In this document: positions 1 to 8,886 of the stretch, in pieces | How positions within the stretch are numbered: the first letter of the stretch is position 1 | Layout of the letters: each line of letters begins with the position of its first letter | Origin: an uncultured Sphingomonas sp. | GTDB taxonomy: Bacteria; Pseudomonadota; Alphaproteobacteria; Sphingomonadales; Sphingomonadaceae | DNA length: 64,000 nt | Assembly: GCF_946478955.1 (NCBI RefSeq) | Contig: NZ_CAMLDL010000010.1 | Span: 1 to 64,000 of the forward strand | Direction of reading: 5' to 3' | Program-made: the position numbers and the translations under genes | Notes under the pieces: generated by a model | What the model was told of the DNA's origin: nothing | The model's input: only the letters and a program-made list of their open reading frames with translations | Database searches by the model: none

Positions 1-799
<799 letters not shown>

Positions 800-1117
800 T
801 TAACTGGATTTCGGTCGGGATTTGGCGATTTCGGCACTTTCCTTTTTCAGAGGACCCGAGACCGGACAGACTTCCTGTAGATACCCATTCAGCGTGTTGG
901 CAAGGCTGTCGGGCGCGAGGGCATAATGGACGAACTGGCCCTTCTTCTCGCTGGTCACAAGGCCCGCATTTTCAAGAACGCCGAGGTGCTGCGACACCGC
1001 TGATTTCGACATGTCGAACCGTGACGCGATTTCACCTGCCGTGAGGTCGGCATGGGCGAGATAGGCGAGGATTTTGCGGCGCACCGTCGACGATAGCGCT
1101 TCAAACACTTTCTGCAT
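800..1117 (-). CDS. ArsR/SdpR-family winged-helix repressor
   Basis: Small DNA-binding regulator of 105 aa. The N-terminus (FEALSSTVRRKILAYLAHAD) and the recognition-helix region (FDMSKSAVSQHLGVLENAGL, about residues 36-55) are typical of the ArsR fold; the wing follows (VTSEKKGQFVHYAL). I see no CxC metal-binding motif in helix 3, so it is closer to the SdpR group than to metal sensors. ATG at 1117 is preferred; a TTG at 1126 would add three residues. A perfect palindrome starts 10 bp upstream and a second copy precedes the divergent desaturase gene, so autoregulation and control of the divergent gene are likely. tgt follows after 6 bp. Confidence 0.88.
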   Translation of the reverse strand: MQKVFEALSSTVRRKILAYLAHADLTAGEIASRFDMSKSAVSQHLGVLENAGLVTSEKKGQFVHYALAPDSLANTLNGYLQEVCPVSGPLKKESAEIAKSRPKSS

Positions 1118-1126
1118 CCGTTTCAA

Positions 1127-1142
1127 TTAAGTATTTACTTAA
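1127..1142. promoter_or_regulatory. Candidate ArsR operator copy 1
   Basis: Perfect 16-bp palindrome TTAAGTATTTACTTAA, 10 bp upstream of the arsR ATG in the divergent arsR/desaturase promoter region. It fits the consensus TTAAGyAwTyACTTAA together with the copy at 1169-1184, with a start-to-start distance of 42 bp (about four helical turns). Operator function is inferred from position and symmetry. Confidence 0.7.
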
Positions 1143-1168
1143 TCACTTGCAAGCAGATATCGCCTTAG

Positions 1169-1184
1169 TTAAGCAATCACTTAA
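1169..1184. promoter_or_regulatory. Candidate ArsR operator copy 2
   Basis: TTAAGCAATCACTTAA, 16 bp, sharing TTAAG...CTTAA ends with the copy at 1127-1142. It overlaps another inverted repeat, AAGCAAT-6-ATTGCTT (1171-1190). It ends 7 bp before the strong Shine-Dalgarno AGGAGGTGA (1192-1200) of the desaturase-like gene, so a bound repressor would cover the promoter or the translation start region. Function is inferred. Confidence 0.65.
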
Positions 1185-1204
1185 TTGCTTCAGGAGGTGA
1201 GTCG

Positions 1205-2185
1205 ATGGAAGGCCCCGATCCGCACGCCGTCAACAGCATCCGCGCCAATGATGCTGATCCTGTTGCTGGCACCGTCCGGTGGGACCCGGTCCATTCGATC
1301 TGGAACGGCGCCATGCTGCTGACGGTGCTGGTCGCCGGTCCCCTCACCTTCTCCTTGCCAGCGTTTGGCGTTTTCCTTGGGATGACGGGCGTAGGGTTAC
1401 TGCTCGGGCATTCGGTCGGATTCCACCGCCGCATGATCCATGGCAGTTTCCAATGCCCCTTATGGCTGGAGCGGGTTCTCTGTTGGTGGGGCACGACGGT
1501 AGGGATGTCGGGGCCGCTATGGATGATTCGCACGCACGACGTCCGTGACTGGGCGCAGCGTCAGCCGGCGTGCCACGACTATCTCGCGCATCGCCGGCCG
1601 ATGATGATCGATGCATGGTGGCAAATCCATTGCCGACTTGAGCTCGACCGACCGCCCGCCTTCGACCTAGGCCGGATTGGAGCCGATCCGTTCCATCGTT
1701 TCATGGAGCGAACCTGGATGCTTCAGCAGTTACCGGTCGCCGCCATATTGTTCTGGGCAGGCGGTTGGGGTTTCGTGGTCTGGGGCGTTTGCGCGCGGGT
1801 CGCGATATCGGTTCATGGACATTGGTTCATCGGCCACCTCGCCCACCGACGCGGACCGCAAAGCTGGCTGGTCGATGGTGCAGGCGTTCAAGCGCACGAT
1901 GTCCCTTGGGCCGCCATTCCGACCATGGGCGAAGCCTGGCACAACAACCACCACGCCTTCCCCGGCTCGGCAAGGATTGGGCTTTATCGGGGCCAGAGCG
2001 ATTGGGGTTTTGTGTTCATCCGGATGCTTGAGCGGGTTGGCTTCGCGTGGGATATCCAAACGCCGGAGACGCTGACCGAGCGTCGACCGCTTACGGCGGT
2101 TCCGAAACGAACATGCGACTGTGCGATCCGCCGACTGTTCCACCCAAAGGAAAAGTTTGGCGAGTTCGGAGCGATATCGTCGTGA
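1205..2185 (+). CDS. Fatty-acid desaturase-like membrane protein
   Basis: Predicted 326-aa membrane protein with histidine clusters of the acyl-lipid/acyl-CoA desaturase superfamily. Box 1 is HSVGFHRRMIH (about residues 68-78) and box 3 is WHNNHH (about residue 245). The middle region has HDVRDWAQRQPACHDYLAH rather than the canonical HxxHH, so the second metal-ligand box is unusual and activity is not certain. Several hydrophobic segments surround these motifs. The start is set by the near-perfect Shine-Dalgarno AGGAGGTGA at 1192-1200. The gene is divergent from arsR and shares its palindromic operators, so ArsR control of membrane-lipid modification is a reasonable inference. Membership in the superfamily is well supported; substrate and regiospecificity are unknown. 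Confidence 0.8.
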   Translation: MEGPDPHAVNSIRANDADPVAGTVRWDPVHSIWNGAMLLTVLVAGPLTFSLPAFGVFLGMTGVGLLLGHSVGFHRRMIHGSFQCPLWLERVLCWWGTTVGMSGPLWMIRTHDVRDWAQRQPACHDYLAHRRPMMIDAWWQIHCRLELDRPPAFDLGRIGADPFHRFMERTWMLQQLPVAAILFWAGGWGFVVWGVCARVAISVHGHWFIGHLAHRRGPQSWLVDGAGVQAHDVPWAAIPTMGEAWHNNHHAFPGSARIGLYRGQSDWGFVFIRMLERVGFAWDIQTPETLTERRPLTAVPKRTCDCAIRRLFHPKEKFGEFGAISS

Positions 2186-2228
2186 TCTCTGCAACCTATC
2201 TCCGCAGCAGTCTAGATGGCCTTAGTGA

Positions 2229-2708
2229 ATGACGCGCGTGATTCGAATTGCAGCGGTGCTCTCTGCGTTCATCTTGCTGCTGGGATGTGATGGCTGGATT
2301 GGATCCGAATGGAAGCTGTCAGGGAAAATCTATGTTCTCGTTCCTGCGCATCATTCCTTTACGCCGGAATTGGCCGCCATGTTGCGAGGGTATGGCATGG
2401 TGACACATTCAGGTTCAGCTACCGACGATGCTGGAAATACATTGAATGTTTTGGACGCCAAAATTCCTAGCATTCATTTGCGAAGCGAGAATGTACACCT
2501 CAGTGGACAAGAGGATCCTCGCGAATGCGGTTTGCACGCTGAACCCTATCCCGATCCCGGCCAGTACTTTGTATCCGTGTCGATTCCGGACAAAAATTCG
2601 AACAAGGAACGAGCACAAGGCCTGCTCGACAGGTTATCGATGGATTTAGTTCAACGAGGGTATGAAGTGAGGCAAGAACCAAGAATTTGCAGCAAATCTG
2701 GTTCCTGA
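2229..2708 (+). CDS. Hypothetical lipoprotein
   Basis: 159 aa. The N-terminus is a lipoprotein signal: MTRVIR, a hydrophobic core, and the lipobox LLGC with lipidated Cys at residue 20. The mature part is polar with further Cys residues (ECGLHAEPYPDPGQY and RICSKSGS) that could form a disulfide. No family is recognised. Base composition is visibly less GC-rich than the neighbours, suggesting recent acquisition. It follows the desaturase gene by 43 bp on the same strand and may share its transcript. Confidence 0.65.
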   Translation: MTRVIRIAAVLSAFILLLGCDGWIGSEWKLSGKIYVLVPAHHSFTPELAAMLRGYGMVTHSGSATDDAGNTLNVLDAKIPSIHLRSENVHLSGQEDPRECGLHAEPYPDPGQYFVSVSIPDKNSNKERAQGLLDRLSMDLVQRGYEVRQEPRICSKSGS

Positions 2709-2838
2709 ATTTTGGATCAACCAAGGTGAGAACCCCATTGAATACATAGGAATACGAGCTAGCAGCATCGTTTGACCGATGATGGATGGCTTGGCCTACG
2801 CATTTCGGGCAACCTCGACACCATCATCGCGATCGGCA

Positions 2839-3606
2839 ATGTGGTTGCCCATGATCGACCCCTCCACCTACGCCATCATGGCCGCTGTCGGTATGCTGAC
2901 CGGCTTTATCGATGCCATTGCGGGCGGTGGGGGGCTGATCATGATGCCGGCGCTCCTCATGACCGGGATTAGTCCGATCCAGGCGCTTGGGACCAACAAG
3001 TTGCAGTCGATGTTCGGCACCGCAATCGCGACGTGGAATTATGGGCGCAAGGGGCTCATCGAGGTGCGGCCCAACCTGGGCAAGGTGGTGCTGGTGTTCC
3101 TCGGCGCGAGTGCCGGGGTGATTGTCGTGCAGATGATCAAACCCGGCGTGCTGGCGCTGATCATTCCGTTCCTGCTGGTGCTGGTCGCGGCTTATGTCCT
3201 GCTGTCGCCGCGCATGACCGATGAGGATGCGCATGTGCGCCTGTCGGCCAAGGGATACGGCCCGGTTGGCGCGGGCATCGGCTTTTATGATGGCTTTTTC
3301 GGGCCGGGGACGGGCAGTTTCTTCACCGCGTCGCTGGTGGGCCTTCGCGGCATGGGGCTGACCCGGGCGGTGGCGCTGACTAAGCTGCTGAACCTGACCA
3401 GCAATGTCGCCAGCGTGATCTTCTTCGCGATTGGCGGGAAGATTGTGTGGCTGCTCGGCCTGTCGATTGCGGTCGGGGCGATGGTCGGCGGATATCTGGG
3501 AAGTCATACGGCGATGAAGTTCGGCGCGAAGGTGATCCGGCCGTTGCTGGTCATCCTGTCGCTCGGCCTGACCGCCAAGCTGGTGTGGCAATATTTCACG
3601 ACCTAG
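2839..3606 (+). CDS. TauE/SafE-family (TSUP) anion transporter
   Basis: Inner-membrane protein of about 255 aa. Family signatures are GFIDAIAGGGGLIMMPALL near the N-terminus, followed by ALGTNKLQSMFGT, and the repeated second half with GFYDGFFGPGTGSFF and LTKLLNLTSN. About eight membrane segments are visible. Family members move sulfite, sulfoacetate or other sulfur/organic anions. Start is ambiguous: ATG at 2839 or 2851 puts the first helix at the N-terminus, whereas an upstream ATG at 2779 would add a non-homologous leader. A sulfotransferase gene follows 17 bp downstream, so a sulfur-related role is possible, but the substrate cannot be read from sequence. Confidence 0.88.
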   Translation: MWLPMIDPSTYAIMAAVGMLTGFIDAIAGGGGLIMMPALLMTGISPIQALGTNKLQSMFGTAIATWNYGRKGLIEVRPNLGKVVLVFLGASAGVIVVQMIKPGVLALIIPFLLVLVAAYVLLSPRMTDEDAHVRLSAKGYGPVGAGIGFYDGFFGPGTGSFFTASLVGLRGMGLTRAVALTKLLNLTSNVASVIFFAIGGKIVWLLGLSIAVGAMVGGYLGSHTAMKFGAKVIRPLLVILSLGLTAKLVWQYFTT

Positions 3607-3623
3607 AATAAGGCGCAAATTGC

Positions 3624-4631
3624 ATGCGCATCGATGACCTTCCCAACATGATCTTCATTGTCGGCGCGCCGCGGTGCGGCACGACGACGATTGCCTCATG
3701 GCTGAAACAACATCCGGCGATCTGCTTCCCTTTTGTGAAGGAGCCGCATTTCTTTGCCCAATATGACCTGAACGGAATGAGCGAGGCAGAGGCCCGGTCT
3801 TTGACCGAGCGCGAATTTCTCGACCGTTTCTTCAGCCATTGTGAGGGTCAGCACAAGGCCGCCGGTGTCGATGGGTCGGTTAGCTATCTTTATATCCCCG
3901 ACCATCTGGTACCCGCGCTGGCGATGTGGCCGAACGCGAAATTCGTGATCGCCCTACGCGACCCGATGACGATGATCCCGTCGCTCCATCAGCGCCTGAA
4001 GGTGACGGGCGACGAAAATATCGAACGGTTCGAGGATGCATGGGACGCGATCCCTGATCGCACGGCCGGTCGCCGCGTTCCCCGTACGGCGCTGGAATCG
4101 CGGTGGTTGCGGTATGACGAGGCCGGCCGGTTCGGAACCTATGTCGGACAATTCTTCGACCTGATCGGGCGCGAACGCTGCTTCGTGTCGATTTTTGACG
4201 ATTTGGCGGCGGATCCCGCGGCGCAATATCGCGCGTTGATGGCGTTTCTTCATCTGCCGCCGCAGGATGATGTGAAGTTGGCCGCGCGCCGGGTGAGCAT
4301 GGGGTATCGGTCGGCCTGGCTTCAGCGGTTGCTGAAACGGCCACCGGCCTTTGCCCGTGACTATCTGGCCGGCAAGCATTTTGCCCAGCGCAACAAGGCG
4401 CTGAAAGACGATATGAGCGACGACAACGGCAATGGTGTGACCAGCCGCATATTCTCGCTTCGCAAGCGGCTGCTTGATTGGAACAAGGTGCCGCTGAAAA
4501 AACAGCCGGTGCCGCTGCGCGTCCAACAGGAAATTCATGATCGTCTATCGGCTGATATTCGCACCCTGGAGGTCTTGTTGGACCGCGACCTGTCAGATTG
4601 GCTGCAGGTACGCGAAGGCCGGTTAGGGTAA
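3624..4631 (+). CDS. PAPS-dependent sulfotransferase family protein
   Basis: 335 aa. The 5'-phosphosulfate-binding loop is GAPRCGTTT at residues 14-22, followed by [10 protein letters not shown]. The 3'-phosphate-binding segment is [14 protein letters not shown] at about residues 111-124. Family members transfer sulfate from PAPS to hydroxyls of lipids, glycans or small molecules. It appears cytosolic, with no signal peptide or membrane helix. It is 17 bp downstream of the TSUP transporter on the same strand and its last 9 bp overlap the 3' end of convergent queA. The acceptor is unknown. GC content and codon use look like those of the core genes. Confidence 0.85.
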   Translation: MRIDDLPNMIFIVGAPRCGTTTIASWLKQHPAICFPFVKEPHFFAQYDLNGMSEAEARSLTEREFLDRFFSHCEGQHKAAGVDGSVSYLYIPDHLVPALAMWPNAKFVIALRDPMTMIPSLHQRLKVTGDENIERFEDAWDAIPDRTAGRRVPRTALESRWLRYDEAGRFGTYVGQFFDLIGRERCFVSIFDDLAADPAAQYRALMAFLHLPPQDDVKLAARRVSMGYRSAWLQRLLKRPPAFARDYLAGKHFAQRNKALKDDMSDDNGNGVTSRIFSLRKRLLDWNKVPLKKQPVPLRVQQEIHDRLSADIRTLEVLLDRDLSDWLQVREGRLG

Positions 4632-5648
4632 CAGCAAAGAGCTGTCCCCATAGCTATAGAAGCGGTAGCCCTCGCCGATCGCATGAGCATAGGCCGACTG
4701 CATCCGGTCCAGCCCCATCAGCGCCGAAACCAGCATGAACAGCGTCGATTTCGGCAGGTGAAAATTGGTCATCAGCCCATCGACCGCGCGGAATCGGTAG
4801 CCGGGGGAGATAAAAATGGCGGTGTCGCCTTCAAACGGCTGTATCTCACCGGATGGCGACGCGGCACTTTCCAGCAGGCGCAGTGATGTTGTTCCAACGG
4901 CGATCAGCCGTCCGCCCGCCGCCTTTGCCGCATTCAGTCGGTCGGCCAGCGCCTGATCAATGCGCCCCCATTCGGCATGCATTCGGTGATCGGCGGTATC
5001 ATCGACCTTGACCGGCAGGAACGTCCCCGCCCCGACATGGAGCGTCAATGTTTCCCGCTTCACCCCGCGCTCGCTGAGTGCAGCAATCAAGCGGTCGGTA
5101 AAATGGAGCGCGGCCGTCGGCGCCGCAACGGCCCCGGCTTCACGTGCGAACATGGTCTGATAATCATCGCGGTCGGCGGCATCCGTCCCGCGCTTCGACG
5201 CGATGTAGGGCGGCAGCGGCATCTGACCCGCGCGGGCTAGCAACAGTTCGACGGGCTCATCGCCATCGAACGACAGCAGGATCGCGCCGCTTTCGTCGCG
5301 CGCCACCGCCGCCGCGCTGACACCTGCTCCGAAATCGATGCGGTCGCCATCGCGGATACGCTTGGCGTTGCGGACGAAGGCCCACCAGTCGCGCGGACCA
5401 GCACGCTTGTGCAATGTTGCACCAATCTTGGCGTCGCCGCGCCGCCCCTCAAGCTGCGCCGGAATAACCTTGGTATCGTTGAAGATGAGAACGTCGCCGG
5501 GGTTTAGCAGGTTCGGCAGGTCGAGGACCGTCCGGTCGGCCAGGCCGCCGTCGTCAACCAATAGCATTCGCGCCGCATCGCGCGGCCGTGCGGGCCTTAA
5601 CGCGATACGGTCATTGGGCAGGTCAAAATCGAATAGATCGACGCGCAT
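4623..5648 (-). CDS. queA: S-adenosylmethionine:tRNA ribosyltransferase-isomerase
   Basis: 341 aa, normal family length. Transfers and isomerises the ribosyl group of SAM onto preQ1-modified tRNA to give epoxyqueuosine. Diagnostic segments are [19 protein letters not shown] at the N-terminus, [50 protein letters not shown], and [18 protein letters not shown] near the C-terminus. Its ATG overlaps the stop of the upstream cyclophilin gene by one base (TAATG), so translation is coupled. The partner gene tgt, often adjacent in proteobacteria, is here about 3.8 kb away beyond genes that include a plus-strand block. Identification is secure. Confidence 0.97.
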   Translation of the reverse strand: MRVDLFDFDLPNDRIALRPARPRDAARMLLVDDGGLADRTVLDLPNLLNPGDVLIFNDTKVIPAQLEGRRGDAKIGATLHKRAGPRDWWAFVRNAKRIRDGDRIDFGAGVSAAAVARDESGAILLSFDGDEPVELLLARAGQMPLPPYIASKRGTDAADRDDYQTMFAREAGAVAAPTAALHFTDRLIAALSERGVKRETLTLHVGAGTFLPVKVDDTADHRMHAEWGRIDQALADRLNAAKAAGGRLIAVGTTSLRLLESAASPSGEIQPFEGDTAIFISPGYRFRAVDGLMTNFHLPKSTLFMLVSALMGLDRMQSAYAHAIGEGYRFYSYGDSSLLLP

Positions 5649-6379
5649 TATTGCGGCGCGGGCGCGTCCGCCGCGGGCTCAGTGGGGGCCGGCGCTGGGG
5701 TCGGCGTCGGCGCAGGTGCAGGCGCCGCTGCAATGACCAGCCCAGCCTCATAGCCAGCGGGCGGCGGCGGCAAGGGACCGCCAATCGTCGCCGACACAAT
5801 GCGGGTCGGGGCGGCCGGCGGTTCACCTGGTGCAATATGATCGACGCTGGCCATCCCTTCGATCACGCGGCCGAACGCCGTATATTTATGATCGAGCTTA
5901 AAGACCGGTGCGAACATGATGTAAAACTGACTGTTTGCGCTGTCCGGGCTTTCCGAGCGGGCCATCGCTGCCACGCCGCGCATATGTGGCAGGTCGTTGA
6001 ATTCCGCCTTGATATCCGGAAGGGTAGAGCCCCCTTCCCCCGTCCCCTTCGGATCGCCGCCCTGCGCCATGAACCCCGGAATCACGCGGTGGAACGCCAG
6101 ACCGTTATAGAAGCCCTGCGTCGTCAGCTGCTGAATGCGGTAAACATGATTGGGCGCCATGTCGGGACGCAATTGGATCACAACCGTTTCACCCGTGGAA
6201 AGGTTCAGTGTCCAGCGGTTCGCCGGATCGGCCGCGACGGCCGCCGGGGTCACGAGCGGAGATACTGCTGCCGGCGCTACAGTTTCCGGCAATGCCTTAT
6301 CCTTGGCATTCGCTCCGCCTGCCATCGACAGCGCGGCAGCGGCGCCAAGAAAAGGCATAATAAACAGTCGCTTGGTCAT
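5648..6379 (-). CDS. Secreted cyclophilin-type peptidyl-prolyl isomerase
   Basis: 243 aa. [12 protein letters not shown] followed by a hydrophobic stretch ending in ANA is a Sec signal peptide, so the enzyme should act in the periplasm. The cyclophilin core is visible: [53 protein letters not shown], and [15 protein letters not shown] Pro/Ala-rich low-complexity tail of about 35 residues ends the protein. Start ATG at 6379 has the Shine-Dalgarno GGAAGGG; upstream in-frame codons would hide the signal peptide. It lies between coaD and queA in a tight minus-strand operon. Confidence 0.93.
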   Translation of the reverse strand: MTKRLFIMPFLGAAAALSMAGGANAKDKALPETVAPAAVSPLVTPAAVAADPANRWTLNLSTGETVVIQLRPDMAPNHVYRIQQLTTQGFYNGLAFHRVIPGFMAQGGDPKGTGEGGSTLPDIKAEFNDLPHMRGVAAMARSESPDSANSQFYIMFAPVFKLDHKYTAFGRVIEGMASVDHIAPGEPPAAPTRIVSATIGGPLPPPPAGYEAGLVIAAAPAPAPTPTPAPAPTEPAADAPAPQ

Positions 6380-6439
6380 CAAAAACCCTTCCGATCCCCG
6401 TCGTGCGCCGACTAGCCCAGCTATCGCGCGCACGCCAGC

Positions 6440-6934
6440 CTATTTCGTTTTTGCGAGATGGCGGGCAACATCCTGTGCGACCGCCGGTGTCACAAATTTG
6501 TCGATCTTGCCGCCATAGCGCGCGATTTCTTTCACCAGCCTTGACGCAATCGGCTGCAATGAGACGTCCGCCATCAAAAAGACGGTTTCGATGTCGTCAT
6601 TGAGCTGCTGGTTCATGCCAGCCATTTGATACTCATATTCAAAATCGGCCACTGCGCGCAGACCGCGCAAGATAAGGGTGGCACCCTCACGTTCCGCGAA
6701 GTCCATCAACAGGCTGTCAAATTCTACGACGGTGACATTGGAAAGGTCGGCCACCTCGCGCTTCACCATCACCATCCGCTCGGCAATGGTGAACATCGGC
6801 GATTTGGACGGATTGGTCGTGACACCGATAACCAGCTGATCAACAAGGTGCGCGCCGCGCCGGATGATATCCAGATGCCCCAGCGTAATGGGATCAAAAG
6901 TTCCGGGATACACGCCGATTCGGTTCGTCATCAC
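6440..6934 (-). CDS. coaD: Phosphopantetheine adenylyltransferase
   Basis: 164 aa, the usual size. Catalyses transfer of AMP to 4'-phosphopantetheine in coenzyme A biosynthesis. The nucleotidyltransferase signature GVYPGTFDPITLGHLDII (residues 7-24) contains the (T/H)xGH motif. LRGLRAVADFEYEYQMAGMN and the C-terminal ISSRLVKEIA-like segment (here IASRLVKEIARYGG) are also typical. The start overlaps the ispA stop by 4 bp (ATGA). Confidence 0.97.
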   Translation of the reverse strand: MMTNRIGVYPGTFDPITLGHLDIIRRGAHLVDQLVIGVTTNPSKSPMFTIAERMVMVKREVADLSNVTVVEFDSLLMDFAEREGATLILRGLRAVADFEYEYQMAGMNQQLNDDIETVFLMADVSLQPIASRLVKEIARYGGKIDKFVTPAVAQDVARHLAKTK

Positions 6935-7842
6935 CGATCCCTTTCGTTGATATAATGGGCGATCGCGCGCAGCAGGTCCGCCTCCGCTCCGTGGTCCTGC
7001 AGATGCTGGATGGCTTGATCTTCCAAAATCCGGGCTTGCTGGCGCGCACGGTCTTCACCCAGCAACGAAACGAACGTCGCCTTCCCGGCCACCGCATCCT
7101 TTTGCAGTCTCTTGCCTGCCGCATCCTCGTCGCCGCTATGGTCCAGCAGGTCGTCGGCGATCTGAAACGCAAGGCCAATGTCGCGCGCATAGCCGCGATA
7201 GGGTGTTCGCGCCTCGGGCGGTAACTTGCCCATGATGCAGGCCGCCTCGACCGCATATTCGATGAGCGCGCCCGTTTTGAGTCGCTGCAGGTGAGTCACC
7301 GAACCCATATTGAGTTGCTTCCCCTCCGCCGCCAGGTCGAGCATTTGCCCGCCCGCCATGCCATTCGGCCCGGACGAGCGCGCCAATTGCAGTACAAGGT
7401 CGGCGCGGACAAAGGGATCCTCATGGGTTTGCGGGTCTGACAGTATCTCGAACGCGAGATCGTGGAAGCAATCCCCCGCAAGGACCGCTGTGGCTTCGTC
7501 AAACAGCTTGTGGACGGTCGGCTTGCCCCGACGAATATCATCATCATCCATGCACGGCAGATCATCATGGATCAGGGAATATACGTGGATCGCCTCAATT
7601 GCCGCGCCGGCACGGACGGCGCGTTCCTCGCCAATGCCGAACAATCGCGCCGCCGCAACCGTCAACAGCGGGCGGATACGTTTTCCGCCGCCGATACCGG
7701 CATGACGCATCGCCGCGAACAGCTGATCCCGGTCGTCGCCCGGATTCGTCAGGTGAGATGCGAAGACAGCATCGACGTCGGCCGCGACACGAGCCGCCTC
7801 GGCGCCCAGATTGATTGGCGCCACCGGCGGGTCAGCCAGCAT
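6931..7842 (-). CDS. ispA: Polyprenyl diphosphate (geranyl/farnesyl) synthase
   Basis: About 303 aa. Condenses dimethylallyl or geranyl diphosphate with isopentenyl diphosphate to supply C15 prenyl chains for quinones, undecaprenol, hopanoids and carotenoids. The first aspartate-rich motif is HDDLPCMDDDD preceded by EAIHVYSLI; the second is FQIADDLLD. GGGKRIRP is the IPP-binding segment. ATG at 7842 is chosen because it reduces the overlap with xseB to 11 bp; ATG at 7872 would add 10 residues. The order xseB-ispA is common in bacteria; here coaD follows, again with a 4-bp overlap. Confidence 0.95.
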   Translation of the reverse strand: MLADPPVAPINLGAEAARVAADVDAVFASHLTNPGDDRDQLFAAMRHAGIGGGKRIRPLLTVAAARLFGIGEERAVRAGAAIEAIHVYSLIHDDLPCMDDDDIRRGKPTVHKLFDEATAVLAGDCFHDLAFEILSDPQTHEDPFVRADLVLQLARSSGPNGMAGGQMLDLAAEGKQLNMGSVTHLQRLKTGALIEYAVEAACIMGKLPPEARTPYRGYARDIGLAFQIADDLLDHSGDEDAAGKRLQKDAVAGKATFVSLLGEDRARQQARILEDQAIQHLQDHGAEADLLRAIAHYINERDR

Positions 7843-8074
7843 CGAACGGTGCAGTTCCGGCCGGCTTGCCATCCGAGCCCAACGCGATCTTCTCGATACG
7901 CGCCTGAGCGTCCTTCAGACGGGCCTCACAATGCCGCTTGAGCAGGTCGCCGCGCTGATACAGCGCGATCGATTCATCAAGCGGTGCCTGCCCTTGTTCC
8001 AGCGTACGAACGATCTGCTCAAGCTCGGCCAAAGCCGCCTCGAAGCTAAATCCATCAATGTCGGTGTCGCTCAT
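7832..8074 (-). CDS. xseB: Exodeoxyribonuclease VII small subunit
   Basis: 80 aa, normal length. Pairs with XseA to degrade single-stranded DNA bidirectionally; XseA is not in this window. The family core FEAALAELEQIVRTLEQG followed by LDESIALYQRGDLLKRHCEARL is clear and forms the expected two-helix coiled coil. It precedes and slightly overlaps ispA, the classic xseB-ispA arrangement. Confidence 0.95.
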   Translation of the reverse strand: MSDTDIDGFSFEAALAELEQIVRTLEQGQAPLDESIALYQRGDLLKRHCEARLKDAQARIEKIALGSDGKPAGTAPFDAG

Positions 8075-8106
8075 ATCTCGACTTTTGGCCGTTCAATGAC
8101 CCTGAA

Positions 8107-8799
8107 TCAATGCTTGAACGGGTCCTTGATGCCCGGAACGATCTCGTCCGACCGATCCTCACCCGATTCGGCGGCCAACGCTGCTTCCGCCTCACGGGCA
8201 TGCGCTTCGCGTTCGGCCCGCAACTCTTCGATCAGGTTTTCGCGATCGCTATCGAGGCGCGTGTCGCCTTGCGCTTCCATCCCGGCGGCCTTTTGGGCCT
8301 TTGCGACGGCGGCATCCAGCTCGCGCTGACTGGTGAGGCCGAGCGTCACCGGATCCTTCGGCTGAATATTCGCCATGTTCCAGTGGGTGCGATCACGGAT
8401 CGCAGCGATCGTCGTGCGGGTCGTACCAATCAGCTTCGAAATTTGGCCATCCGACACTTCCGGATGATTGCGGATGATCCATGCGATGCCATCGGGCTTG
8501 TCCTGACGCTTCGACACTGGCGTGTAGCGCGGCCCCTTGGTGCGGGTGATCGCTTCCGGCGCCTTGTGCATCTTCAGGACATAATCGGGATCGGCCTGCC
8601 CTTTTTCGATTTCGTCATGGGTCAGCTCGCCCGAACGGATCGGGTCACGCCCGGTCAGCTTGGTGGCCGCTGTGTCGTCGGCAATTGCCTGAACCTCAAG
8701 GACGTGAAGACCGCAGAAATCGGCGATCTGCGAAAAGGTCAGCGAGGTGTTTTCGACCAGCCAGGCGGCGGTCGCGTGCGGCATGAGTGGCTGGGCCAT
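8107..8799 (-). CDS. trcR: DUF1013 cell-cycle transcriptional regulator TrcR
   Basis: 230 aa. Members of this alphaproteobacterial family are annotated as TrcR, a DNA-binding regulator connected with cell-cycle gene control. Visible segments: MPHATAAWLVENTSLTFSQIADFC with a first helix-turn-helix-like motif, YTPVSKRQDKPDGIAWIIRN, and HPEVSDGQISKLIGTTRTTI as a second helix-turn-helix. The C-terminal third is charged and Ala/Glu-rich and probably helical. It is 32 bp upstream of xseB on the same strand. The family assignment is strong; the target genes are not shown by this sequence. Confidence 0.9.
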   Translation of the reverse strand: MAQPLMPHATAAWLVENTSLTFSQIADFCGLHVLEVQAIADDTAATKLTGRDPIRSGELTHDEIEKGQADPDYVLKMHKAPEAITRTKGPRYTPVSKRQDKPDGIAWIIRNHPEVSDGQISKLIGTTRTTIAAIRDRTHWNMANIQPKDPVTLGLTSQRELDAAVAKAQKAAGMEAQGDTRLDSDRENLIEELRAEREAHAREAEAALAAESGEDRSDEIVPGIKDPFKH

Positions 8800-8824
8800 A
8801 AGGGTGCTCCCTAAAAACAGATGA

Positions 8825-8847
8825 GGCCGCCCCTTCCCGGAGCGGCC
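8825..8847 (-). terminator. Probable intrinsic terminator of the GST gene
   Basis: Perfect 6-bp stem GGCCGC/GCGGCC with an 11-nt loop, followed on the minus strand by CTCATCTG and then a short T run. It lies between the GST stop codon and trcR. The stem is short and the T run is not immediate, so efficiency may be low. Confidence 0.45.
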
Positions 8848-8886
8848 GACTATGATCGGCGATTTAGTCGCGTCGCGTCGAAGAGT

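Noticed and set aside
5588..6415. Plus-strand open frame of 275 codons over the cyclophilin gene
   Set aside because: Arg-rich shadow of the cyclophilin; the minus-strand product has a signal peptide and full family motifs.
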